Assembly (NCBI GenBank): GCA_963728785.1
Contig: CAVSKV010000002.1
Span: 620,001 to 684,000 of the forward strand
Source of the DNA: JAGWRI01 sp963728785
GTDB lineage: Bacteria > Gemmatimonadota > Gemmatimonadetes > Gemmatimonadales > Gemmatimonadaceae
Direction of reading: 5' to 3'
DNA length: 64,000 nucleotides
Part shown: positions 33,082-41,734 of the stretch, one piece after another
How the letters are laid out: each line of letters starts with the position of its first letter
How positions within the stretch are numbered: the stretch's first letter is position 1
The notes under the pieces: generated by a model
Databases searched by the model: none
What the model saw: only the letters and a program-made list of their open reading frames with translations
Told to the model about the DNA's origin: nothing
Position numbers and translations under genes: made by a program

Positions 33082-33483
33082 GTGTCGCTCTCCATTCCGC
33101 GACACGAACTCGCTGTGCGGGTCTCACGGGCCGGCGGGGCGGGAGGCCAGCACGTGAACACGTCGTCCACTCGCGTGGAGCTCGAATGGAACGTGGTGCG
33201 GTCGCGTGCGGTGTCGGACGAGCAGCGCGAGCGGCTGAGCCGCGCATTGCATGCGCGGCTCACGGCCGACGGCACGCTTCGGGTGGTGGCCAGCGAGCGA
33301 CGCAGTCAGGCACAGAACCGCGAGGCGGCGGAAGCGCGGCTGGCAACGCTGGTTCGGCGGGGATTGGTGGTGCCCAAGCGGCGGCGTCCTACGAGGCCGA
33401 CTCGCGCTTCGGTGGAACGGCGTCTGCAGGACAAGCGCCGCCGTAGCGACCGCAAGCGCCACCGGCGCGGCGACGCGGACTAG
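33082..33483 (+). CDS. arfB: Peptidyl-tRNA hydrolase ArfB (GGQ ribosome rescue factor)
   Basis: A 133-residue release-factor-like hydrolase that frees stalled ribosomes. The catalytic GGQ is in RAGGAGGQHVNTSSTRVEL and the C-terminus is the expected Arg/Lys-rich tail that binds the empty mRNA channel. The start is taken as GTG at 33082, which yields the usual short lead (SLSIPRHELAV); the open frame continues upstream inside the CorC-like gene but is a shadow there. Its stop shares bases with the stop of the convergent TPR gene. Confidence 0.9.
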   Translation: MSLSIPRHELAVRVSRAGGAGGQHVNTSSTRVELEWNVVRSRAVSDEQRERLSRALHARLTADGTLRVVASERRSQAQNREAAEARLATLVRRGLVVPKRRRPTRPTRASVERRLQDKRRRSDRKRHRRGDAD

Positions 33484-34181
33484 GGCGGCGGCGGGTGGGG
33501 GCCGTGCCTCTGCTTGAGCGACGCAATCGCTTGGCGGAGTTGCGGCGCAACGCGCGAGTCCGGATGGCGGTCGAGCAGGCGTCGCAATTCGACCAGCGCG
33601 CGTTGCGGTGCCTCGAGGGGGCCGAGATACAGGTCGGCCAGGCGATTTCCCACGTACGCGTCCTCGCCGGAGGTCAATCCTGGCAACCGCTGGGCTTCGC
33701 GAAGTAGCTCGGCAGCGCGGGCCGGGTCGTTGGCCAGGCCGGCGTACAGTTCCGCAGCCTGGATACGGGCCGCAACGGTGCCCGGGTCGTTCGCAATGCG
33801 CCGTTCGTAGGACGCCAGTGCCTCGTCCACGTGCCCCTGCATCACGAGGGCCTGTTCCTGCGAGAACTGCTCTTCGTACGGCGTGCTGGCGCCGGTGGGG
33901 GTGAGGTAGAATTCAGCGACCGCTGTGGCCGGCTGGATGAGCAGGAGGGCAACCGCCGTGAGCGCCACCCAGGTCAGCACAAAGCAGAGCGGAATGGTAA
34001 TCACCACTGACCACCCGAAGGGGCTATGCCGCGCGGCCACGGGAACCATCATGAGCGCTCCAAACGCGCTCCAACCGGCCGCCTTGAGGACGTGGAAGCG
34101 ATCCGGCCCGAGCCGGTCGAGCAAAGTCGGGCGGTAGGGGCGCGGGCTGCGGGGCGGGCGCGCGTGATCGGAGCGGGCCAT
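33480..34181 (-). CDS. Membrane protein with C-terminal TPR-like repeats
   Basis: A 233-residue protein: Arg/Pro-rich N-terminus, two hydrophobic segments (about 33-55 and 60-85), then TPR-like helices (EEQFSQEQALVMQGHVDEAL, AAELYAGLANDPARAAELL, LADLYLGPLEAPQRALVEL). No specific family recognised. The start is the ATG at 34181; upstream in-frame sequence is Arg/Pro-rich without features. Its TAG stop overlaps the TAG stop of arfB on the other strand (shared CTAG at 33480-33483). Confidence 0.75.
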   Translation of the reverse strand: MARSDHARPPRSPRPYRPTLLDRLGPDRFHVLKAAGWSAFGALMMVPVAARHSPFGWSVVITIPLCFVLTWVALTAVALLLIQPATAVAEFYLTPTGASTPYEEQFSQEQALVMQGHVDEALASYERRIANDPGTVAARIQAAELYAGLANDPARAAELLREAQRLPGLTSGEDAYVGNRLADLYLGPLEAPQRALVELRRLLDRHPDSRVAPQLRQAIASLKQRHGPHPPPP

Positions 34182-34471
34182 CGGCGGGAGGTCTGGGGGG
34201 AGACGGGAGCGCCGCGACCCACTAGTTTGGCCCGGGCGCGGGCCGCGCGCAACGGGGCGCGTGGCTGGACCGGCAATCGGGCACTTTGGGAACTTTGAGG
34301 CGTACCACACGGCATTGTTATCACGCGCTCAAGCGCGCGTGCCCGGCCGCTCCCGGATACGCGTCCGAAGGAGGCGGTCCCCTTGCTTCGGCGGGCGGCG
34401 GCCCGTATTCAGCAGGAATGCGATCTACGGCGATGACGACTAATTCAAGGCGGTTCCACCGCGGGGCTTCA

Positions 34472-37400
34472 ATGATTCGATGGCTCACCCGTCCGGCGGC
34501 CCTGGCCCTGGCGTTCCTGGCCACGGGCGGAGTGTCCACCGCCTCGGCGCAGTACTTCGGGCGCAACAAGGTCCAGTACCAGACGTTCGACTTCCGGATT
34601 CTCCGGACCGCACACTTCGACCTTTACTACTATCCGGCCGAGTCGCTGGCCGCCTTCGATCTGGGGCGGATGGCCGAGCGGTGGTACGCGCGCCATTCGG
34701 AGACGTTCTCGCACGAATTCGAGCGCAAGTCGATCGTGGTGTACGCCGACCACGCGGATTTCGAGCAGACGAATGTGGTCCAGGAAGCGCCCGAGCAAGG
34801 AGAGGGGGGCGTGACCGAGGGAATGCGCGACCGGGTCGTCCTGCCGTTCACCGGCAGCTATAAGGACAACGACCACGTCATCGGGCACGAGTTGGTGCAC
34901 GTGTTCCAGTACGACATCGCGCAGAGCGGGGACGCGGCCGGGTTGGCGCGGGTGGGCAATCTCCCGCTGTGGCTGATCGAAGGGATGGCCGAGTATTTCT
35001 CGCTCGGCCGGAACAGCGAGTTGACGGCGATGTGGATGCGCGACGCCGTGGAGCGCGATTCCTTCCCGACGATCAAGCAGTTGAATACGGATCCGCGCTT
35101 CTTCCCGTACCGCTACGGCCAGGCGCTGTGGGCGTACGTCGCCGGACGTTGGGGCGAGCGGTCGGTGGTGGACATCTACCGGACGTCCTTGCGTTCGGGG
35201 CTCGACAACGCGATCACGCGTGTGCTCGGTGAGACGCCCGATTCGCTGAGCGCCGACTGGGCGGCGGCGAACAGGGCGTTGTATACGTCGCAGCTCGTGG
35301 GCCGCACCAAGCCGCAGGACGCAGGCCAGCCGGTGCTACGGACGGGACGCAAGTTGGCGGACCTGAACGTGTCTCCGGTGATCAGCCCCGATGGCAAGTA
35401 CGTGGCGTTCTTTTCGTCGCGCAGCCTGTTCAGCATCGACCTGTATCTTGCCGACGCGAAGACGGGCGAGATCGTCAGAAAGCTGGCGTCGCCGGCCAGC
35501 GATCCCCATTTCGACGCGCTGAACTTCATCAACTCCAGCGGCGCCTGGTCGCCTGACGGCGCGCAGTTCGCGTTCATGGTGGATGAGGACGGCCGCGACG
35601 ACATAGCGCTGCTCGACGTGGCGACGGGAAAGATCGAGCGCCACATCCAGGTGCCTGGGGTGGGTGCCGTGACCGGCATCTCCTGGTCTCCCGACGGGAA
35701 GCTGCTGGCCCTGTCGGGGATGGCCGGCGGAATCAGCGACATCTATACGCTCGACCTCGCGTCCGGTCGTGTCCGGCAGTTGACGAACGACCGTAACGCC
35801 GACGAGATGCCGGCGTTCTCGCCCGACGGGCAGACGATCGCGTTTTCGAGCGATCGCGGGCCGGGCACGAGCTTCAAGGACCTCCAGTTCTCGCAACGGC
35901 AGCTGGCCACGATCAGCGTGAACGGCGGGCCGGTGACCGTATACTCGCCCTTCCCCAACGCCAAGGAAATCAATCCGCAGTACTCGCCCGACGGGAAGGA
36001 TCTGCTGTTCGTCTCGAACCAGGACGGGTTCAGCGACGTGTACCGGCTGAACCTCGCCACCGGCGCCGTGCGTCGAGTGACGAAGGTGGCCACCGGGGTC
36101 AGCGGCATCACCGAGACCTCGCCGGCGATCACGGTGTCGCCGACCACCGGACGCATGTTGTTCACGGTCTTCCAGGGCCAGGGCTACGGGATTTACGGGC
36201 TCGACGCGCCGGCCACCGCTGGCGTACCCGTGCAGCCCACGTCCGCGGTGAACGTGGCGAGCATTCTGCCGCCCGGCGACCTGCCGGGAACGAACACGGT
36301 TACCGCGTACCTCAACGACCCGCTCACGGGGCTCGTGTCAGGCACAGACTTCACGACACATCCGTACCACTCGTCGTTCTCACTCGACGCGATCAGCCAG
36401 CCGACCATCGGGGTTCAGGTGGGCGGATACTTCGGGACGGGGGTGGCGGGCGGCATCGCGGCGCTGTGGGGCGATCAGTTGAGCGACCGGCAGATCTACA
36501 CGGTGCTCCAGGCCAACGGCACGGTGAAGGATATCGGCGGCGCCGTGTACTATACCGATCTCCGACACCGCTGGAACTGGGGATTCGGGGTGGAACACAT
36601 CCCGTATCTCACCGGGTACACCTCACTCGCAAATGCGACGTTCGAGGGCAATCCCGCGATCAACTACTACCAGATCCTGGAACGCATCTACATCGACCAG
36701 GCGTCGCTCTTCACTCAATATCCGCTCTCTACCACGCGACGTCTCGAACTCGGCGTTTCGGCCACGCGCCTGGGTTACGACATAGAGGTCGACAGCATCA
36801 CCGTGGTGGGGAATTCGGTGGTGAACGAAGGGCTCGGCACGGTGCCTGGGCTGCCGTCCACGTATTACACTCAGGCCGACATTGCCTTCGTTTCGGATAA
36901 TTCCAATTTCGCGTACGTTGGCCCGGTATCGGGAGAACGATGGCGCGTGGAATACACTCCGACGTTCGGGCAACTGAATTACCAGGGCGTGCTGGGGGAC
37001 TACCGCCGATACTTCTTCATGCAGCCATTCACGTTGGCCATACGCGGCCTGCACTACGGCCGGTACGGGCGCGACGCCGAGGCCTACAACAGCGGAGAGA
37101 TCTACCCGCTGTACCTGGGCGACGAAACGCTGATTCGGGGGTACGGCGTCGGATCGATCAGCCCCAACGAATGCGTGGCCAGCGGCTCATCGAACGCCTG
37201 CCCCGTGTTCGACCGGCTGCTGGGAAGCCGTATGGACGTGGTCAATCTGGAGTTCCGGATTCCGCTATTCGGCTCGCCACAGTTCGGGCTGTTCCCCACG
37301 TCCATCATACCGGTCGAGGTCGCTCCGTTCTTCGACGCCGGCATCGCGTACTCGTCCACCCAACCGCCCGATTGGCGGCTGACCACTACGGCCAACGGGA

Positions 37401-37606
37401 TTCCCGCGAGTTGCAACAGCGCGTCCAACGTGACGGAGGCCGCCTACGGCGTGAACTGCGTGGATCACATCCCGGTGTTCAGCACCGGCATCACGACCCG
37501 CATCAACCTGATGGGCTACTTCGTGCTCGAGACGTATGTGGCCCATCCCTTCGAGCGGCCAGGCAAGAACTGGGTGGTAGGCGTCCAGTTGGCGCCCGGT
37601 TGGTAG
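34472..37606 (+). CDS. Chimera: zinc metalloprotease, TolB-like propeller and Omp85-like barrel
   Basis: A 1044-residue exported protein. The signal peptide ends at about residue 26 (STASA|QYFG). Residues about 40-240 form a gluzincin-type peptidase domain with HELVH at 139-143 and downstream Glu170/Glu174 (LIEGMAEYFS). Residues about 280-600 carry at least five PD40/TolB-type repeats (VISPDGKYVAFFSSR, AFSPDGQTIAFSSDRG, QYSPDGKDLLFVSNQDG). Residues about 640-1044 are a beta-barrel with the end typical of surface-antigen/Omp85 proteins (LRGYGVGS-like IRGYGVGSIS, then EFRIPLFG) and a terminal Trp. ATG at 34472 chosen for the signal peptide. The protease may process or quality-check outer-membrane cargo; that is inference. 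Confidence 0.85.
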   Translation: MIRWLTRPAALALAFLATGGVSTASAQYFGRNKVQYQTFDFRILRTAHFDLYYYPAESLAAFDLGRMAERWYARHSETFSHEFERKSIVVYADHADFEQTNVVQEAPEQGEGGVTEGMRDRVVLPFTGSYKDNDHVIGHELVHVFQYDIAQSGDAAGLARVGNLPLWLIEGMAEYFSLGRNSELTAMWMRDAVERDSFPTIKQLNTDPRFFPYRYGQALWAYVAGRWGERSVVDIYRTSLRSGLDNAITRVLGETPDSLSADWAAANRALYTSQLVGRTKPQDAGQPVLRTGRKLADLNVSPVISPDGKYVAFFSSRSLFSIDLYLADAKTGEIVRKLASPASDPHFDALNFINSSGAWSPDGAQFAFMVDEDGRDDIALLDVATGKIERHIQVPGVGAVTGISWSPDGKLLALSGMAGGISDIYTLDLASGRVRQLTNDRNADEMPAFSPDGQTIAFSSDRGPGTSFKDLQFSQRQLATISVNGGPVTVYSPFPNAKEINPQYSPDGKDLLFVSNQDGFSDVYRLNLATGAVRRVTKVATGVSGITETSPAITVSPTTGRMLFTVFQGQGYGIYGLDAPATAGVPVQPTSAVNVASILPPGDLPGTNTVTAYLNDPLTGLVSGTDFTTHPYHSSFSLDAISQPTIGVQVGGYFGTGVAGGIAALWGDQLSDRQIYTVLQANGTVKDIGGAVYYTDLRHRWNWGFGVEHIPYLTGYTSLANATFEGNPAINYYQILERIYIDQASLFTQYPLSTTRRLELGVSATRLGYDIEVDSITVVGNSVVNEGLGTVPGLPSTYYTQADIAFVSDNSNFAYVGPVSGERWRVEYTPTFGQLNYQGVLGDYRRYFFMQPFTLAIRGLHYGRYGRDAEAYNSGEIYPLYLGDETLIRGYGVGSISPNECVASGSSNACPVFDRLLGSRMDVVNLEFRIPLFGSPQFGLFPTSIIPVEVAPFFDAGIAYSSTQPPDWRLTTTANGIPASCNSASNVTEAAYGVNCVDHIPVFSTGITTRINLMGYFVLETYVAHPFERPGKNWVVGVQLAPGW

Positions 37607-37640
37607 GCGAGACACCGCCGGCCGCGAAGGGCTGAATACA

Positions 37641-37670
37641 CGTAGGGCTCGCGTTTCCGCGAGCCCTACG
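37641..37670. terminator. Bidirectional intrinsic terminator hairpin
   Basis: A perfect 13-bp inverted repeat CGTAGGGCTCGCG (37641-37653) / CGCGAGCCCTACG (37658-37670) with a 4-base loop TTTC. It lies between the convergent chimera gene and the Spy-like gene. There is no long T tract on either side. Confidence 0.75.
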
Positions 37671-37727
37671 CGTCCCTCCCCCACCTACCAGCACCGGGTC
37701 CCCACGCGATGCCGGACCGGCAGGGCC

Positions 37728-38450
37728 TTACCCACCTACCGCCGGCGGCACATGACTCGAATCCGGAGGCTGCCCGCCCGGAGGCGGACCACCGCGACCG
37801 CGGGGCGGTCCGAATCCCTGGCCCTGGCCGAACCCGCCGCGCCCCGGCCCCCAACCGCGGCCCCTCTGGAACGCAGGGCCGCCGGCGCCACGGCCCCATG
37901 GCGCGAACCGCCCGCGATTGGGCGCCATGCCACGCATCATCGCCACACGACGCTGCCACATCCGGTGCTGCCGCATGTTGCGCATCGCGGCTGCCTCGCG
38001 GTGCTGCAGGCGCGTGCGGTTGGCGTCAAATTGCTTTTGCTGGTCGGCCGCCAGCACGCCGCGCACGCTCTTCATCATCTGACCGCGCAGTGCGATTCGC
38101 TGGTTGCTATACCCTTGGAGCTTCTGGCGCGCCGCCTTGAGCGCCACCGTGTCTCCATTGTCGCGCGCCGTGAGCACCGCCTCACGGTCGGCTTGGGCCG
38201 ACTTGGCCAGTGCCTGCATCAGCGTGCGATTGTCGGCCTGGAGCTTCTGGAGTTGCGCCTTCTGCGCGTCGGTGAGCGTGATGCCGCGGAACAGTTGGCG
38301 CTGCATCATGGCTTGCATTGCGCCGGGCTCGCCACCGCGTCCCATTCCCTGACCGCGCATCGGGCCCATGCCGCCGCGCTGTTGCGCACCGGCTACTGCC
38401 GCGCTCCCAGCCAGCGCCAACGCCACGAGTGTCGTCATCTTGCCGTTCAT
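37728..38450 (-). CDS. Spy/CpxP-like periplasmic protein with Gly/Arg-rich tail
   Basis: A 240-residue exported protein. The ATG at 38450 has a strong GGAGAGG site 5-8 bases upstream and begins a signal peptide (cut near AVAGAQQ). It has one clear LTxxQ motif (LTDAQ) in GITLTDAQKAQLQKLQADNR, and a second similar helix (GVLAADQQKQFD), as in Spy/CpxP chaperone-like proteins. The last 90 residues are rich in Met, Arg, Gly and Pro and low in complexity. Confidence 0.75.
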   Translation of the reverse strand: MNGKMTTLVALALAGSAAVAGAQQRGGMGPMRGQGMGRGGEPGAMQAMMQRQLFRGITLTDAQKAQLQKLQADNRTLMQALAKSAQADREAVLTARDNGDTVALKAARQKLQGYSNQRIALRGQMMKSVRGVLAADQQKQFDANRTRLQHREAAAMRNMRQHRMWQRRVAMMRGMAPNRGRFAPWGRGAGGPAFQRGRGWGPGRGGFGQGQGFGPPRGRGGPPPGGQPPDSSHVPPAVGG

Positions 38451-38525
38451 GTGCCTCTCCCTGGTGCCAGCATCGCGCCCCATCGCGCGCGCTTCACTGA
38501 GGGAGACGCGGCCCGCAAGGAAACG

Positions 38526-39239
38526 TTAAGTGCCGCCGTACCACTCGTAGCCCTGATCGCTCCAGTAGCCACCGTTGCGCTCAGCCATGAAGTGCACGCG
38601 CACCAAGTACTTGGTGTTCTTGTAGCCGAGCTTGACCGGCGAGTGAACACGGGCTGGGGCGCCGTGGCCCGGCGCGAGGAGATGGCCGTCCATGCCGTAG
38701 GCAATGAGGGTTTGGGGATGCATGGCGCTCGCCAGGTCCCAGCTCTCGTGGTAGCCGTCGTCGAACGACGCAAAGTCCACATACCGAGCTTCGGAGTGCA
38801 CGCCGGTGAGCCTCGCCAATTCGGAGAGACGCGTGCCCGTCCAGTCCGCCACCGCCGTCCAGCCCTCAACGCAATAGTGGTTCACCCGCTGCGTGATGCG
38901 CGGCATGCGGAGCAGGTCTTCCAGCGTGAGCGCAAGCGGTCGGTCGACGAGACCGGAGACCTGGAGGCTCCACGGTCCGCGGGCGGACGCATCCCACACC
39001 GGTAGTGCGTCGGAGACGAAATACTGGGGAAAGGCGGAGCCAGCGGTGGCGGCGCCGCGCGGCGCGTGGTCCATGGACGTATGGCGAAACAGGAACCGTT
39101 CCACTCCTTCGTTCTTTCGCTCCGCGAACGCCAGGAGGGCCTGGGCGCTGTCCGGCCCCTGCGAGTCGCAGGCAGCCAGGAACGCTGCGGTGAGCGACGC
39201 TCCCGACAGCGCGAGAAACCGACGCCGGTCCATGCTCAC
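38526..39239 (-). CDS. Tat-exported lipoprotein molybdopterin oxidoreductase (sulfite oxidase/MsrP-like)
   Basis: A 237-residue molybdoenzyme of the sulfite oxidase fold. The signal has a twin-arginine stretch (DRRRFLALSG) and then a lipobox (FLAAC, Cys24), so it is predicted to be a folded, lipid-anchored periplasmic protein. Cys123 in VNHYCVEGW is the expected molybdenum ligand. The GTG at 39239 is preferred over ATG at 39233 because an AGGAG lies 5 bases upstream and GTGA overlaps the cytochrome b stop. Substrate unknown; the partner cytochrome b feeds or drains electrons. Confidence 0.85.
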   Translation of the reverse strand: MSMDRRRFLALSGASLTAAFLAACDSQGPDSAQALLAFAERKNEGVERFLFRHTSMDHAPRGAATAGSAFPQYFVSDALPVWDASARGPWSLQVSGLVDRPLALTLEDLLRMPRITQRVNHYCVEGWTAVADWTGTRLSELARLTGVHSEARYVDFASFDDGYHESWDLASAMHPQTLIAYGMDGHLLAPGHGAPARVHSPVKLGYKNTKYLVRVHFMAERNGGYWSDQGYEWYGGT

Positions 39240-39964
39240 GAACTCTCCTGCCGGGCAGCCGCGGTGCTTTTCGGCGGGCGGCGCTTCCACCACAATGGTC
39301 TGGCATTCCGGGCTTCCGGCGACTTTGTCTCGTCGTAGCCGCCGGTGATCATCCCGCGCAACGAGTAGGGATCGACCACGAACACCATGAACACGTGCAC
39401 GCACGAGAGGGCGACGAGCGCCAGCATGGCCAGAAAGTGCCAGTAGCGCGCCCATACGTAGCCGCCCAGCGCGTTGGCGAGCCAGGCGAGTTGCACGGGC
39501 TTCCAGATGGCGATGCCCGACACCACCGCCAACCCGGCGAACACGGGCATGGCGAAGTAGGTGCCGCGCTGGAGCGCGTTGTGTTTGCCCTGGCGCGGAT
39601 GATCGGGACGCACGAACAGGTAGAACTTGACCATCTCCCACGCGCCGTGCAGCTGCCCGCGCCGTGGCACGAGATCGCGCCATTCCCCATGCAAATAGAC
39701 GAAGCCGAGGTAGACGAGCCCGTTCACGACGAGCACCCACATCGCCGCAAAGTGCCAGTGGCGCGCGCCGGCCAGCCATCCTCCGAAAGTCAGCCAGGCT
39801 GGGAAGAGCTTTCCGGCAAACGGGTAGCAGCAGAATGATTCGCCTTTGCGCGCGAAGGCGGGATAGGCGTTGAAGATGCGCAGGCCGCTGCCCACCATGA
39901 TGGTGAGCGCGACGACGTTCACCCAGTGGGTGATGCGGACGACCCCGTGATGTCGTGCGGCCAT
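39236..39964 (-). CDS. Cytochrome b561-type membrane subunit
   Basis: A 242-residue protein with four to five membrane helices and His residues placed as in di-heme b561/Ni-hydrogenase-type cytochromes: VRITHWVNVVAL, ARHWHFAAMW, ARYWHFLAML and SCVHVFMVF. The C-terminus has DPYSLRGMITGGYDE, common next to periplasmic molybdoenzymes. It starts at ATG 39964; upstream in-frame sequence is not membrane-like. Coupled to the molybdoenzyme by overlap, so the two form one electron-transfer pair to or from quinone. Confidence 0.87.
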   Translation of the reverse strand: MAARHHGVVRITHWVNVVALTIMVGSGLRIFNAYPAFARKGESFCCYPFAGKLFPAWLTFGGWLAGARHWHFAAMWVLVVNGLVYLGFVYLHGEWRDLVPRRGQLHGAWEMVKFYLFVRPDHPRQGKHNALQRGTYFAMPVFAGLAVVSGIAIWKPVQLAWLANALGGYVWARYWHFLAMLALVALSCVHVFMVFVVDPYSLRGMITGGYDETKSPEARNARPLWWKRRPPKSTAAARQESS

Positions 39965-40069
39965 GGGCTCGACGTTAGTGTGGACGCCTGGCGCCGTCGA
40001 GGGTCCACACCGCCGGCGCTCACCTGCTTCAATCACCGCCGCCGCCGAACAGTTCCCGGCGGCCGCCGC

Positions 40070-41719
40070 CTAGTGCAGCGAGCGCACCGTGGTGCGCGCC
40101 TTCCCCGTGCGGAAGAAGAACAGTAGCGGCAGCGACGCCATGAGCAGCACGCCGCTCAGCAGGTAGATCTTGGAGAACGCCAGCACGCTCGACTGCGCCA
40201 TGACCTGGTGGTCCATGATCGCCAGCGCCTGCTGATGGGCCACGATCGGACTGGCCCCGCGGCCGATCATGGCGTTGGTGATCGCCCCCAGGCGCCCCAG
40301 GGTCATCGGATCGGTGGCCGCGACGTGCTGGACGAGCGTGCCCCGGGCCAGTGAGGTGAACCGGGTGAGCAGCGTGGCCATGATCGCGATGCCGAGCGAG
40401 CCGCCGAGCTGCCGCGTGAGGTTGAACATGCCGGTGCCCTGGGCCAGTTCGCGCGTCGCCAAGTCGGCCATCGTGGCGTTGGTCAGTGGCACGAAGATCA
40501 GCCCAAGCCCCAGGCCGCGCCAGATGAGCGGCCAGAACAGGTCACCCCGCCCGGCGTCGAGGCTCAAGTACGAGAGCTGGTACATGGACAGCATGAAGAA
40601 CAGGGCGCCGATGGTCACCGTGATGCGCGCGTCGAGCCAGTTGGCGTTGCGCCCCACCCACATCATCGTCACGGCCGACGCAATGGCACCCGGCAGTATG
40701 ACCAGTCCGGTCTGGTTGGCGGTGAACCCGTGCAACTGTTGCAGGAACACCGGAAGGACGAAGAGCGACCCGTAGAGCGCCAGACCGAGAAAGGCGGCGA
40801 TGCTCACGCCGGCGGTGAGCTGCCGACTCTTGAAGACGCGGAAGTTGATCACCGGTTCCCTGGCCGTCATCTCGCGCCAGAGCAGCAGGACGAACGACGT
40901 CACCGAGACCACGCACAGCGTCGTGACGAAGCGCGAGTCGAACCAGTCGTAGCGCTCGCCGCGCTCGAGCATCCATTGCAGCGAGCCGACGCCCGTGGCG
41001 AGCAGCGCGATGCCGGCGATATCGATGCTCTTGGCCCGCGCCTGGTGCGCCGCGTCATGGACGTACGTGTAGACCATGAACCCGGCGAGAATTCCGAGGG
41101 GCACGTTGATGTAGAAGATCCAGGGCCAGTTATAGTTGTCCACGATCCAGCCGCCGAGCGTGGGGCCGACCGTCGGGCCGACCATCACGCCCACGCCGAA
41201 CATCGCCTGACCGATGCCCACCTCCTCTGGTGGAAACGATTCGAACAACGTCGTTTGGGCCGTGGAGAGCAGCGCGCCGCCCCCCAATCCCTGGATCACG
41301 CGCCAGAATACGAGCGCGCCCAGCGTGTGCGCTGCGCCGCACATGAACGACGCGCTCACGAACAGCGCGATCGATCCGGTGAGGTACCGCTTGCGCCCGA
41401 AGTACGCGGATAGCCACCCCGACATCGGGATCACGATCACATTGGCGATGATGTAGCCCGTGGACACCCACGAGATCTCGTCCAGCGTGGCGCCGAGGTT
41501 CCCCATCATGTTGGGAATGGCGACGTTGACAATGGACGTGTCGATCAGCTCCAGCACGGCGGCCAGCGTGACCGCGATGGCGATGATGTACTTGTACTTG
41601 TACGGGTCGTCGTGCTCGGCGGCGTGCACCACCGGCGGCGGCGAGACCAAACGAGCCGTACCGCGCGCGCCGGCTACGAGGCGCACGCCGTCCTCGACCG
41701 TTGCGGCCGAATCCGTCAT
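40070..41719 (-). CDS. DHA2-family drug:H+ antiporter, EmrB-like
   Basis: A 549-residue MFS exporter with 14 predicted helices. The segments LELIDTSIVNVAIPNMMGNL, WVSTGYIIANVIVIPMSGWL and GLGGGALLSTAQTTLFESFP are DHA2/EmrB signatures. It is the inner-membrane pump of a tripartite system with the HlyD-like adaptor 15 bases upstream and the TolC-like channel. Substrates are unknown, likely hydrophobic drugs. Confidence 0.93.
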   Translation of the reverse strand: MTDSAATVEDGVRLVAGARGTARLVSPPPVVHAAEHDDPYKYKYIIAIAVTLAAVLELIDTSIVNVAIPNMMGNLGATLDEISWVSTGYIIANVIVIPMSGWLSAYFGRKRYLTGSIALFVSASFMCGAAHTLGALVFWRVIQGLGGGALLSTAQTTLFESFPPEEVGIGQAMFGVGVMVGPTVGPTLGGWIVDNYNWPWIFYINVPLGILAGFMVYTYVHDAAHQARAKSIDIAGIALLATGVGSLQWMLERGERYDWFDSRFVTTLCVVSVTSFVLLLWREMTAREPVINFRVFKSRQLTAGVSIAAFLGLALYGSLFVLPVFLQQLHGFTANQTGLVILPGAIASAVTMMWVGRNANWLDARITVTIGALFFMLSMYQLSYLSLDAGRGDLFWPLIWRGLGLGLIFVPLTNATMADLATRELAQGTGMFNLTRQLGGSLGIAIMATLLTRFTSLARGTLVQHVAATDPMTLGRLGAITNAMIGRGASPIVAHQQALAIMDHQVMAQSSVLAFSKIYLLSGVLLMASLPLLFFFRTGKARTTVRSLH

Positions 41720-41734
41720 AGAGCGGTGCCTCGG

